Below are positions 31,478 to 42,370 of a DNA stretch of 54,280 bases, one piece after another (position 1 is the stretch's first letter; the number at the start of each line of letters is the position of its first letter). The stretch comes from Oceanobacillus bengalensis (GTDB lineage: Bacteria; Bacillota; Bacilli; Bacillales; Amphibacillaceae): positions 1 to 54,280 of the forward strand of contig NZ_RBZO01000029.1 of assembly GCF_003628445.1 (NCBI RefSeq), given 5' to 3'. The notes below the pieces were generated by a model. The model was not told where the DNA came from. It worked only from the letters and a program-made list of their open reading frames with translations, and did not search any database. A program made the position numbers and the translations under genes.

Positions 31478-32386
31478 ATGGATTATGCACAATTTAGTAA
31501 GCGATTTTCTACGATTTCTGCAATTAACATTGTACCATTTTATCCAGAATCAAAAGCGATTAACTGGGAAGGGCTCGATGAAAACGTAGAATTTTTAATT
31601 CGACATGGCGTAGAGGTTGTTGTACCAAATGGTAACACAGGGGAGTTTTATGCGTTAAATCTAGAGGAAGCAAAGCAGGTAACGAAGCGTGTGACGGAGG
31701 TTGTAGGTGGAAGGGCAACGGTTGTTGCAGGCGTGGGTTATTCGGTTGATACAGCGATAGAATTGGGAGTAGCTGCACAAGATGCAGGAGCGGATTGTGT
31801 CATGATTCATCAGCCTATCCATCCGTACATTACAGAAGATGGTGCGGTAGCATATTTTCAAAAAATAATCGATGCACTGGATATTCCCTCCATTATTTAT
31901 TTTAAAGATTCGAATCTAAGTGACAATGTCATTAAACGACTTGCACCATTAGAAAAGCTAATCGGAGTGAAATATGCAATCAATGATGTTCAACGTGTTA
32001 CAAAACTTATTCGTGATGTTCCAGAAGAATATCATATTGCATGGATTTGTGGAACAGCAGAAAAATGGGCCCCGTTTTTCTACCATTCAGGTGCTGTCGG
32101 TTTTACCTCAGGGCTCGTGAATGTTTTTCCAGAAAAATCTTTTGCACTACTAGAGGCCTTACAACAAGGAAATCAAGAGGCGGTTTGGGACATTTGGGAA
32201 GAAGTTGAAGCCTTTGAAGACCTTCGAGCAATGCATCATAACGGCAATAATGTTGTTGTTATTAAAGAAGCGATGGAGCAATTAGGATTGACTGCAGGTG
32301 TTACGAGAGAACCAGTAGAGCCGTTAACAGAGCATGATAAAGCATTGCTTAGCGAATTATTAAATCGATGGAAAGTAGTCCGATAA
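31478..32386 (+). CDS. DapA-superfamily lyase/dehydratase of sugar acids
   Basis: A 302-residue (beta/alpha)8 enzyme of the dihydrodipicolinate synthase/N-acetylneuraminate lyase superfamily. The Schiff-base lysine should be in IGVKYAIND (about residue 165), and the N-terminal VVPNGNTGEFYALNLEEAKQV is the usual substrate loop with a T/TGE motif. Related members are KDG aldolase, 5-dehydro-4-deoxyglucarate dehydratase and others; it is not the same as the KdgD at 36768, which has different loops. In this operon it could process the D-threo product of the galactarate dehydratase. GAGGAGAG precedes the ATG. Confidence 0.8.
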   Translation: MDYAQFSKRFSTISAINIVPFYPESKAINWEGLDENVEFLIRHGVEVVVPNGNTGEFYALNLEEAKQVTKRVTEVVGGRATVVAGVGYSVDTAIELGVAAQDAGADCVMIHQPIHPYITEDGAVAYFQKIIDALDIPSIIYFKDSNLSDNVIKRLAPLEKLIGVKYAINDVQRVTKLIRDVPEEYHIAWICGTAEKWAPFFYHSGAVGFTSGLVNVFPEKSFALLEALQQGNQEAVWDIWEEVEAFEDLRAMHHNGNNVVVIKEAMEQLGLTAGVTREPVEPLTEHDKALLSELLNRWKVVR

Positions 32387-32399
32387 GGAGGGGTTACCA

Positions 32400-34554
<2,155 letters not shown>

Positions 34555-34587
34555 TAGGATTCTACGAAAAGAAAGAAGTGCTTTTAC

Positions 34588-35940
34588 TTGAAGAAAAGTA
34601 GTCTACTAATTTTTACACTATGTATCGTATATTTCATTCAATCATTCATTACGACTGAAGTATTACAATTCATTTTATCTTTCATTGCCATCATAACTTT
34701 ATTGGTGGCAATCGTGTATGCAAACAAGTTACCTAGAATAGTAGGTCTTACTATTCTAGGGATTTCTTTTGTCATTAGCTTAGGAAGTGAGATGGGTCTA
34801 TTAACAATAGTTGAGGGAATTAGGAGAAATATAGCGATACTCGTATTAATTCTGTTAGCTTCGTTTATTACAATTCCACTCCGATTAAGTGGCTATTTAG
34901 AAAAAATCGTTTCACTCATGACCATGCTAAGAAGTAATTTGGACCGAGCGTTCTTTTGCTTGCTCTCAATCTTATTTGTTTTGGCCCCGATTTTAAATGT
35001 TGGTGCCATTCGTGTTACGCAAGATCTTGTAAAAGACATCGATTTTAAACCAAAGTTTCTTACAAAAGCGTATGTAAATGGCTATTTGTCTGCAATCGTT
35101 TGGTCTCCATATTTTGCAACGGTAGCAATTGTTCTATATTTATTTGAGGTTAATCTTAATAGCTATATCCTTATTGGATTAACATTCGGAATTATACAGA
35201 TAATAATTGGATATTTATTATTCCATTTTCATAGGGGTGAAGTGTCAGTAGACGAAGTTGCCGTTACAGTGGAGCCTTCTGAAGACATAAGAAATTTGTA
35301 TTGGGTGACCGGGAAGTTATTTTTAATTATACTCGTGGGGATAGGATTACTTATTTTTTTAGAATATATTACACCTCTTTCCATGCTATTATTAGTTTCT
35401 ATTTCAGCGGTTGTTATTCCATTGTCTTTTGGAGTCTTGACTGGTCAAATGAAACAGACACTATCTGAAATGAAGCATCATATCTCAAATCTAAATCGCT
35501 CCTGTAATGAAATTGTTCTTTTCTTAAGTGCCGGAATATTAGGTAGTGCTCTGGAAAACACAGTCTTTTCCGAAGCACTAGACACACTTTTCTTAGCAAT
35601 TGCACAAATATCAACGTTATTATTTGGAATAACGGTAATATTGATTGTCATTTTTTTTACAGTAATAGGGGTTCATCAAATTATTATTGTTCCGCTCTTA
35701 ATCACACAGGTTAATCCAGAAATAATTGGCATTAGTCCATTAGCATTAGCGTTTGTATTTATTCTAGCCTGGGGGGTATCTGTGGCTTTATCCCCAATAA
35801 GTGCAACCAATTTATTGGTGAGTAATATGCTTAAAGCCAAGTGGTGGCAGGTAGGATTTAAATGGAATGGAGCCTATGTTTTGACCTCAACCTTTGTTGG
35901 ATTGACTATTTTTATTGTTATTCAATTATTAACAATTTAG
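34588..35940 (+). CDS. Polytopic permease, probable sugar-diacid or anion transporter
   Basis: A 450-residue protein with about 11-12 membrane helices and a break of charged residues near 205-225. I do not recognise a specific family. The layout (two halves, re-entrant-like segments such as NVGAIRVTQDL and GVSVALSPISATNLLVSNML) recalls the ion-transporter superfamily (CitM, DctM, ArsB types). The start is TTG at 34588 behind AAAGAAGTG. It is the last gene of block 1, 33 bp after the galactarate dehydratase, so import of galactarate or a related diacid is the leading guess. Nothing in the sequence proves the substrate. Confidence 0.6.
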   Translation: MKKSSLLIFTLCIVYFIQSFITTEVLQFILSFIAIITLLVAIVYANKLPRIVGLTILGISFVISLGSEMGLLTIVEGIRRNIAILVLILLASFITIPLRLSGYLEKIVSLMTMLRSNLDRAFFCLLSILFVLAPILNVGAIRVTQDLVKDIDFKPKFLTKAYVNGYLSAIVWSPYFATVAIVLYLFEVNLNSYILIGLTFGIIQIIIGYLLFHFHRGEVSVDEVAVTVEPSEDIRNLYWVTGKLFLIILVGIGLLIFLEYITPLSMLLLVSISAVVIPLSFGVLTGQMKQTLSEMKHHISNLNRSCNEIVLFLSAGILGSALENTVFSEALDTLFLAIAQISTLLFGITVILIVIFFTVIGVHQIIIVPLLITQVNPEIIGISPLALAFVFILAWGVSVALSPISATNLLVSNMLKAKWWQVGFKWNGAYVLTSTFVGLTIFIVIQLLTI

Positions 35941-35951
35941 TTTAAATTGTT

Positions 35952-36006
35952 ATTTGTCGGACAAATGAAAATATTATTTGACAGAAAATAGTTAATATTA
36001 TACAAT
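35952..36006 (+). promoter_or_regulatory. Block 2 promoter and FadR-type operator
   Basis: TTGACA (35978-35983) and TACAAT (36001-36006) are exactly 17 bp apart. Just upstream ATTTGTCGGACAAAT (35952-35966) is a palindrome whose core TTGTCGGACAA fits the TNGTNNNACNA pattern of FadR-subfamily GntR regulators. Being upstream of -35, it could serve repression or activation. Confidence 0.7.
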
Positions 36007-36043
36007 CTAATCAAGAAAGCATCATAAGGAGGTGGGGGGGCAG

Positions 36044-36775
36044 GTGAGTAGTGATATAAAATTAAAGTCGATAAAAAAGAATACGCTTTCAAATTTAGTG
36101 ATGGATGAAATTATTAACCTATTAATTAATGGAGATATTAAGCCAGGTGATAAACTCCCTTCTGAGCATGAGCTAATGGAAATGTTATTTGTTAGTAGGG
36201 CTGTTTTGAGAGAGGCATTGAGTGCACTTGAAACGCTTGGCATTCTTAAAAGGAAATCAAGAGAAGGTACATACGTTTCGAGGGAAATTGGAAGTAGGCC
36301 TTTCCGTTTAATGTTAGCGTTATCAGCAGATGATATTGAAACAATTATTGAAACGAGAATGACCCAGGAACTTGGTTTTGTAACCCTTGCTGCAGAAAAA
36401 ATAACGGATGAAGAAATACAACAACTTAAGACCACAATAAACAATATGCGTAATAGAATCGGAAACTATGATGAGATGGATAAAGAATTTCATAATATTA
36501 TTACCTCTTCTGTCATGAACAACGTAACTTCAGGCATTATCGAACCATTAATGGATTTCTTCTACAAAGTTTATTACACCATTTCCAATGAAAATCGGAA
36601 TATTGATATTACAATCCAACAACATATTGCAATTTATGAAGCATTAAAGAATAGGGATCCATTTGAGGCGCATAAGGCAATGTATATCCACTTGGACCAT
36701 GTAAGGAAACGGATTTTATTAGTGAAAGAAAAAACAGAAAATTCCGCGAATAATAAGGAGGATTTAAATGAATAG
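36044..36775 (+). CDS. GntR-family (FadR subfamily) regulator of the glucarate genes
   Basis: A 243-residue regulator with a winged helix-turn-helix (about 12-75; KPGDKLPSEHELMEMLFVSRAVLREALSALETLGIL) and an FCD effector domain (about 90-230). The start is GTG at 36044, seven to eight bases after AAGGAGGTGG; an earlier in-frame GTG is inside this ribosome-binding site. It is the first gene of the kdgD-gudD block and its end overlaps kdgD by eight bases, so a co-transcribed local regulator of glucarate use is likely. The effector may be glucarate, galactarate or a 2-keto intermediate. It is not closely similar to the GntR protein of block 1. Confidence 0.88.
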   Translation: MSSDIKLKSIKKNTLSNLVMDEIINLLINGDIKPGDKLPSEHELMEMLFVSRAVLREALSALETLGILKRKSREGTYVSREIGSRPFRLMLALSADDIETIIETRMTQELGFVTLAAEKITDEEIQQLKTTINNMRNRIGNYDEMDKEFHNIITSSVMNNVTSGIIEPLMDFFYKVYYTISNENRNIDITIQQHIAIYEALKNRDPFEAHKAMYIHLDHVRKRILLVKEKTENSANNKEDLNE

Positions 36776-37694
36776 AGTAGCACCTACTGGGATTTTAGGA
36801 TTTCCTGTAACCCCATTTGATAACAAAGGAAATATTGATGAATTGGCACTTTCCCAAAATATCCAATTCCAATTAGATTCAGGATTAGAAGCAATTTTTG
36901 TTGCGTGTGGAGCTGGGGAATACCACGCGATAGATGATAGTGAATACGAAACAGTTATTGAGATTGCAAAAGCAGTTGTAAAGGGAAGTGTTCCGCTTTA
37001 TACCGGGGTAGGAGGAAATCTTACAGAAGCATTATCAAGAGCGAAGATTTCCGAGAAGTATGAAGTAGATGGCTACTTGATTATGCCACCATACCTGGTT
37101 CAAGGAGAGCAAGAAGGAATCTATCAATATTTTAATACGATTGCTACTTCAACCGATTTAAATGCAATTGTATATCATAGAGACAATGCGGTTATGTCGC
37201 TTGAAACGATAGAAAAATTGGCAGAGACACCACAAGTTGTTGGATTTAAAGATGGACACGGAAGTATGGAACAAAATATTGAATTTACGCAAAGAATTGG
37301 TAATAAAATTAGCTGGCTAAATGGGATGCCAATGGCAGAAGTTACGATGCAGGCTTATGTGCCACTAGGATTTAACTCCTACTCATCAGCAATATCGAAC
37401 TATATTCCACATGTTTCTAGAAATTTCTATGATGCGTTACTTGCTGGTGACAAAGAGACAGTGCATGAACTTTTGGAAGAGGTTATTCTACCAATCAATC
37501 GGATTCGTCGTCAAGGAAAGGGTTATGCGATTTCTTTGATCAAAGCAGGTATGGAGATAGTTGGTTTACCAGTGAACAGTCGTAATGTTCGAGCGCCAAT
37601 AACACCAATAAAACAGGAACATTATGAAGAATTAGAGGCCATCTTGCAAAAAGTAGCTGAAAAATACCCAAGTAACTTAACCAAAAGCCTATAA
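36768..37694 (+). CDS. kdgD: 5-dehydro-4-deoxyglucarate dehydratase
   Basis: A 308-residue DapA-superfamily enzyme that converts 5-keto-4-deoxyglucarate to 2-oxoglutarate semialdehyde with loss of water and CO2. It matches Bacillus subtilis YcbC/KdgD over its length: GILGFPVTPFDNKG (8-21), EAIFVACGAGEYH, PLYTGVGGNLTEAL, LIMPPYLVQGEQEGIYQYF, IVYHRDNAV with the proton-relay Tyr, the Schiff-base Lys in VGFKDGHGSM, and WLNGMPMAEVTM. AAGGAGG lies inside the 3' end of the regulator gene, so translation is coupled. It hands its product to the aldehyde dehydrogenase encoded next. Confidence 0.94.
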   Translation: MNRVAPTGILGFPVTPFDNKGNIDELALSQNIQFQLDSGLEAIFVACGAGEYHAIDDSEYETVIEIAKAVVKGSVPLYTGVGGNLTEALSRAKISEKYEVDGYLIMPPYLVQGEQEGIYQYFNTIATSTDLNAIVYHRDNAVMSLETIEKLAETPQVVGFKDGHGSMEQNIEFTQRIGNKISWLNGMPMAEVTMQAYVPLGFNSYSSAISNYIPHVSRNFYDALLAGDKETVHELLEEVILPINRIRRQGKGYAISLIKAGMEIVGLPVNSRNVRAPITPIKQEHYEELEAILQKVAEKYPSNLTKSL

Positions 37695-37730
37695 CGTAAA
37701 AATACTATTCATATAGAAAGGAAGATTCAG

Positions 37731-39191
37731 GTGATAAAGACGGAGGAAAAAACGTGTTTGAATTATGTTAATGGCAGGTGGAAATCGTCTAGTAATGGAG
37801 AAACAAAGACTAACCTTAATCCAGCAGATACAAACGATGTAGTTGGAGTAGTGCAAAAGTCTACATTAGAAGATGTAGATGAAGCGGTAGCAGCAGCTAA
37901 AGAGGCGAAAACAGCTTGGAGGAAATTATCTGGAGATGCTAGAGGGAAATACTTATACAAGGTTGCTAATATCTTAGAAAGTCGGTTAGATGAAGTTGCT
38001 GAGACCTTAACAAGGGAAATGGGAAAAACATTACCAGAAGCAAAAGGAGAAACCGCTCGAGGCGTGGCAATTCTAAGGTACTATGCTGGAGAGGGATTAA
38101 GAGAAGTAGGGAATGTCATTCCGTCCACAGATAATCAAGCATTACAGTATACGAATCGCACTCCTTTAGGTGTTGTCGGTGTCATTACACCTTGGAATTT
38201 CCCAGTTGCAATTCCAATTTGGAAAATGGCTCCTGCGTTAATTTATGGCAATACGGTTGTTATTAAACCAGCAACGGAAGCATCGGTAACTTGTGCAAAA
38301 GTAATCGATTGCTTTGCAGAAGCAGGACTTCCTGAGGGTGTTGTCAATATGGTATCTGGTAAAGGTTCAGTCATCGGTCAACGTATTGCCGAACATCCAG
38401 ACGTAAATGGTATTACTTTTACCGGTTCCAATCAAACGGGTAGACATCTTGGACAAATTGCTTTAGCAAGAGGTGCGAAGTATCAACTAGAAATGGGTGG
38501 TAAGAACCCTGTAATTGTTGCAGATGATGCTGATCTTGACCTAGCTGTTCAAGCAACAATTAGTGGTGGGTTAAGTTCAACAGGACAGAAATGTACAGCA
38601 ACCAGCCGCGTTATCGTTCAAAGCGCAGTATATGATGCTTTTAAAGCGAAACTAATAAATAAAATAGAAGAACTTAATGTTGGAAATGGGCTTTCCAGTG
38701 AAAATTGGATGGGACCATGTGCTAATGAATCGCAATTAGAGAAAGTTCTTTACTATATTGAAAAAGGTAAAGAAGAGGGAGCGACACTACTTACCGGTGG
38801 GAATCGCTTGACAGATGATGAACATAAAGATGGTTATTTCGTTGAACCAACTGTTTTCGAAAACGTTACAAATGATATGGCAATTTCACAAGAAGAAATA
38901 TTCGGACCAGTGCTTGGACTAATTAAAGTGGATACATTTGAAGAAGCGATGAAACTTGCTAATGATACAGAGTTTGGCCTAAGTGCAGCTGTATTTACAG
39001 AAAATATTCGTAAAATGCTTGCATTTATCGATGATATTGAAGCAGGACTAGTAAGAGTAAACTACGAAACGGCAGGGGTGGAGCTTCAAGCACCATTCGG
39101 CGGTATGAAGAATTCTAGTTCACATTCAAGAGAGCAAGGTAGAGCGGCAATTGAATTTTTCACTTCGATTAAAACAGTGTTTATTAAATAA
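37731..39191 (+). CDS. 2-oxoglutarate semialdehyde dehydrogenase (aldehyde dehydrogenase family)
   Basis: A 486-residue NAD(P)-dependent aldehyde dehydrogenase. Signatures: [28 protein letters not shown] (about 145-175), FTGSNQTG, the Glu in [11 protein letters not shown] (about 254) and the catalytic Cys in GQKCTATSR (about 287), then [13 protein letters not shown]. Its place directly after kdgD identifies the substrate as 2-oxoglutarate semialdehyde, giving 2-oxoglutarate for the citric acid cycle, as with YcbD in B. subtilis. The start is GTG at 37731 behind AAAGGAAG. All catalytic residues are present. Confidence 0.9.
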   Translation: MIKTEEKTCLNYVNGRWKSSSNGETKTNLNPADTNDVVGVVQKSTLEDVDEAVAAAKEAKTAWRKLSGDARGKYLYKVANILESRLDEVAETLTREMGKTLPEAKGETARGVAILRYYAGEGLREVGNVIPSTDNQALQYTNRTPLGVVGVITPWNFPVAIPIWKMAPALIYGNTVVIKPATEASVTCAKVIDCFAEAGLPEGVVNMVSGKGSVIGQRIAEHPDVNGITFTGSNQTGRHLGQIALARGAKYQLEMGGKNPVIVADDADLDLAVQATISGGLSSTGQKCTATSRVIVQSAVYDAFKAKLINKIEELNVGNGLSSENWMGPCANESQLEKVLYYIEKGKEEGATLLTGGNRLTDDEHKDGYFVEPTVFENVTNDMAISQEEIFGPVLGLIKVDTFEEAMKLANDTEFGLSAAVFTENIRKMLAFIDDIEAGLVRVNYETAGVELQAPFGGMKNSSSHSREQGRAAIEFFTSIKTVFIK

Positions 39192-39245
39192 TTTAGGGGG
39201 GAGAACATCCCCCTTACCAATCTATAATTGGAGGTGTCAGGTAAA

Positions 39246-39746
39246 TTGCATGAAAATAAGCTAGTCGATATTTTTTCGTCGTTATTTTTGATAGCGCTTT
39301 CTATTGTGCTGTATGTATCCACCTTCTCCTTTAGACAAATGTCAGCATCTAAGATTGGATCCGATTTTTTGCCACAGGTAGTAGCTATCGGTTTATTTAT
39401 CCTCAGTATCATTTTATTTATCAATGCTTTTGTTGGATGGAGAAAAGAGAAGAAATTAGCTGAAGAAACCGTAGCTACGGAAACAAAAGAAAAGAAAGAG
39501 AAGATAAGCTATACACTAGTATTTATTTCACTTGGACTAATGGCGGTTTACTTAGTTTTAATTCCAATACTAGGTTTCCTTATTGCTACCTCAGTTTATC
39601 TATTCGTTCAAATATATCTAATTGCACCTGAGGATAAGAAAAGCATTATTAAATTTGCCGTTGTATCGATTTTAATATCCGCATTCGTCTACTTTGTATT
39701 TAAAAATGTATTCTATCTAATGTTACCTGCAGGGATATTAGGTTAG
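39246..39746 (+). CDS. tctB: Tripartite transporter small membrane subunit, TctB
   Basis: A 166-residue protein with four membrane helices, the pattern of TctB: two N-terminal helices (VDIFSSLFLIALSIVLYVSTFSF and FLPQVVAIGLFILSIILFINAF), a charged loop and two C-terminal helices with ...PILGFLIATSVYLFVQIYLIAP. TTG at 39246 is placed nine bases after GGAGGTG; the TTG at 39228 would be inside the ribosome-binding site. With TctA and TctC, encoded next, it makes a Na+ or H+ driven importer of a carboxylate. Confidence 0.85.
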   Translation: MHENKLVDIFSSLFLIALSIVLYVSTFSFRQMSASKIGSDFLPQVVAIGLFILSIILFINAFVGWRKEKKLAEETVATETKEKKEKISYTLVFISLGLMAVYLVLIPILGFLIATSVYLFVQIYLIAPEDKKSIIKFAVVSILISAFVYFVFKNVFYLMLPAGILG

Positions 39747-39758
39747 GGGGTGTAACTG

Positions 39759-41276
39759 ATGGATCTTATTTTAGAAGGTTTTTCATTAATGTTTTCGTTT
39801 GATACGATACTAATCATTTTAGCTGGTACGATTTTAGGGCTTATATTTGGGTCGATTCCTGGTTTAACTGCAACAATGGCAGTCGCAATCTGTTTACCGA
39901 TATCTTTCGGAATGGGTCCTAGTGATGGGATGGCATTGTTGATGGGATTATACATTGGTGGTGTATCTGGGGGGATGATTCCAGCTATATTACTAAACCT
40001 GCCAGGAACGCCTTCCTCAATTTCAACGACATTTGATGGCTATCCAATGGCTAAAAAGGGACTAGCTGGTAGAGCGTTTGGCCTTGGAATCATGTCATCA
40101 TTCTTAGGTGGGTTGTTAAGTATTATTGTACTTGTGTTAATATCACCGCCTTTAGCGAAATTCGCATTAAACTTTGGTCCTTTTGAATACTTTGCAGTCA
40201 CACTCTTTGCATTAACGTTAATTTCAAGTTTATCGGAAGGTTCCCTAGCAAAAGGAATGATTAGTGCTTTACTAGGGATTGTTTTTGCCTTTGTTGGATC
40301 TGCACCAATTGATGCCTATCCAAGGTATACATTTGGAATGGATGCGCTTGGTGCAGGTTTCAATATACTGCCAGTACTAATTGGTCTATTTGCAATTTCA
40401 GAGATGTTGAAAGTTATTGAAGAACGGAAGAAGAATACGATTAATCAGAAGAAAATTCATGACTATAAAATTAAGGGATTAGGATTTTCACCGATTACAT
40501 TTATTAAACAAGGATGGAACTTCCTCAGATCTTCAGTAATTGGTGTTGCGGTAGGGATTTTACCAGGAATTGGTGGAGGAACTGCGAATATCATCGCTTA
40601 TGTTACGGCAAAAAGACAGTCCAAGAATCCGAAGAAATTTGGTACAGGTATTGATGATGGTGTCGTTGCTTCGGAATCATCTAATAATGCAGCGGTTGGG
40701 GGAGCATTAGTCCCTTTGATTTCACTAGGAATTCCGGGAGATACCGTTACGGCTATGTTATTAGGTGGTTTAGTTATTCATGGTTTACAACCAGGTCCAT
40801 TATTGTTGGAACAAAACGGACCGATTGTATATGGGATTTTTGCAGCGTTAATCATTGCGAATGTTTTTATGTTAATTTTCCTATATTCGGGTATGAGAGG
40901 CTTTGTACGATTATTGAGTATACCGAAGCATTATTTGTATCCAGCCATTATTGCGTTATGTGTCGTTGGTGCATTTGGTGTAAATAATCGATTGTTTGAT
41001 GCTTATGCATTACTTTTCTTTGGGATAGTAGGCTACATCATGATCAAAACAAAATTCCCACTTACTCCACTCATTCTTGGATTCATTTTAGGTCCAATTT
41101 TAGAAACGAATCTTAGAAGGGGATTACAATTAACTGGAGGTGACTTTTTACCATTCTTGACATCACCAATTGCAGCTACATTCTTGATTATCGCGGCATT
41201 ATCCGTGTTTTTCAGTATCTTTAAAACACAGAAAGAGAAGAAAATGGCGGAAGAGTCTAAAAAAATAGCAAGCTAA
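39759..41276 (+). CDS. tctA: Tripartite transporter large membrane subunit, TctA
   Basis: A 505-residue protein with about 12 membrane helices. The family signatures are plain: GLIFGSIPGLTATMAVAICLPISFGMGPSDGMALLMGLYIGGVSGGMIPAILLNLPGTPSS (about 28-88), GILPGIGGGTANIIAYVTAKR (about 265-285) and SNNAAVGGALVPLISLGIPGDTVTAMLLGGL. TctA is the translocating subunit. AGGGGGTG precedes the ATG, 12 bp after tctB. The order tctB-tctA-tctC is rearranged from the Salmonella type (tctCBA). Placed among kdgD and gudD, it probably imports glucarate or galactarate instead of tricarboxylates. Confidence 0.92.
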   Translation: MDLILEGFSLMFSFDTILIILAGTILGLIFGSIPGLTATMAVAICLPISFGMGPSDGMALLMGLYIGGVSGGMIPAILLNLPGTPSSISTTFDGYPMAKKGLAGRAFGLGIMSSFLGGLLSIIVLVLISPPLAKFALNFGPFEYFAVTLFALTLISSLSEGSLAKGMISALLGIVFAFVGSAPIDAYPRYTFGMDALGAGFNILPVLIGLFAISEMLKVIEERKKNTINQKKIHDYKIKGLGFSPITFIKQGWNFLRSSVIGVAVGILPGIGGGTANIIAYVTAKRQSKNPKKFGTGIDDGVVASESSNNAAVGGALVPLISLGIPGDTVTAMLLGGLVIHGLQPGPLLLEQNGPIVYGIFAALIIANVFMLIFLYSGMRGFVRLLSIPKHYLYPAIIALCVVGAFGVNNRLFDAYALLFFGIVGYIMIKTKFPLTPLILGFILGPILETNLRRGLQLTGGDFLPFLTSPIAATFLIIAALSVFFSIFKTQKEKKMAEESKKIAS

Positions 41277-41299
41277 AAACAGTTAGGGGAGGATTAATT

Positions 41300-42289
41300 A
41301 TGAAGTTGAGAAAGTTTACAGTTTTGGCATTTCTATTAAGTTTAGCGGTTTTATTGGTAGCATGTAATGATTCAGGTGCTAGTTCAGATGGAGGGAATGA
41401 AAGTGATTCATCTGATTATCCAAATAAACCAATTCAAGTAGTAGTACCTGCTGGTGCTGGAGGGGACACAGATAGAAATACGAGAATTGCAACTAAATAC
41501 TTAAGTGAAGAATTAGATACAGATGTTGTCGTTTCTAATGTTGGTGGTGCAGGTGGTAGTGTTGGTGCCAAGCAAGTTCTGGATTCAGCAGCGGATGGTT
41601 ATACGGTGTTAGCTTTCCATAATTCAATGATTATTAATGATTTACTAGAGCTTGCTGATTTTAACTATGAGGACTACCAGCTTGCAGGAACTTCAGTTTT
41701 AGACTTAGGTAATGCTTTTATTGTCAGTGCTGACTCTGAATATACCGATTTACAATCTTTGATTGATGCCGCAAAGGAAAGACCAGGTGAGATCAACATT
41801 GCAACAGAGACAGGAGCATTTACGCATTTACAATTACTTGCATTTCAAGAAGCGACTGGAACAGAATTTAATCTCGTCGACGTTGGTGCTGCAGCAGAAA
41901 AAAATACAGCACTATTGGGTGGACAAATTGATATTATTCCAACCCAATTAGGATTGGTGCAGGAGTATATTGAGTCTGGAGATTTTAGAGCAGTAGGGAT
42001 CATGGCTGATGAACGTCTAGAAGGAGCACCAGATGTTCCTACTTTTGCAGAACAAGGTGTGGATATTACATTTGATAAATTCTTCTTCTGGGCATTTCCT
42101 AAGGATACACCACAAGAAATTGTAGATCAGTTTACAGCAGCTTTAGAAAATGTGACAAATAATGCTGATTTCCAAGCAGAACTTGAACCACTTCTTGTAG
42201 AACCTTTATACATGTCACCAGAAGAGTTACAAGCTCATTTTGAAACACTTACAACGGAATATAAAACATTACATGAAAATAGCCAGTAA
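41300..42289 (+). CDS. tctC: Tripartite transporter substrate-binding lipoprotein, TctC/Bug type
   Basis: A 329-residue binding protein with a lipoprotein signal (lipobox LVAC, Cys22), a Ser/Asp/Gly linker, and a Bug-family fold starting at YPNKPIQVVVPAGAGGDTDRNTRIATKYL (about 41-69). Further landmarks are NVGGAGGSVGAKQVLDSAADGYTVL and DVPTFAEQGVDI. It delivers the ligand to TctAB. The dicarboxylate-binding loops of Bug proteins (the two GAGGxxD and GxGG strands) are present. GGGGAGGA precedes the ATG; a strong hairpin follows the stop. Confidence 0.92.
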   Translation: MKLRKFTVLAFLLSLAVLLVACNDSGASSDGGNESDSSDYPNKPIQVVVPAGAGGDTDRNTRIATKYLSEELDTDVVVSNVGGAGGSVGAKQVLDSAADGYTVLAFHNSMIINDLLELADFNYEDYQLAGTSVLDLGNAFIVSADSEYTDLQSLIDAAKERPGEINIATETGAFTHLQLLAFQEATGTEFNLVDVGAAAEKNTALLGGQIDIIPTQLGLVQEYIESGDFRAVGIMADERLEGAPDVPTFAEQGVDITFDKFFFWAFPKDTPQEIVDQFTAALENVTNNADFQAELEPLLVEPLYMSPEELQAHFETLTTEYKTLHENSQ

Positions 42290-42306
42290 TAATCTACTTT
42301 TGATTT

Positions 42307-42343
42307 TAATGGGCGGCCATCATTACATGGTGGTCGCCCATTA
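42307..42343 (+). terminator. Hairpin between tctC and gudD
   Basis: TAATGGGCGGCCA (42307-42319) pairs with TGGTCGCCCATTA (42331-42343). There is no T run after it, so it is more likely a partial stop or an mRNA-processing and stability element that sets different levels for tctC and gudD. Confidence 0.65.
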
Positions 42344-42370
42344 ATAGAGAATAATTGAGGAGGGTTAGGA

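Noticed and set aside
36032-36043. Upstream GTG start for the block 2 GntR gene
   Set aside because: It lies inside the AAGGAGGTGG ribosome-binding site; GTG at 36044 is at the right distance.
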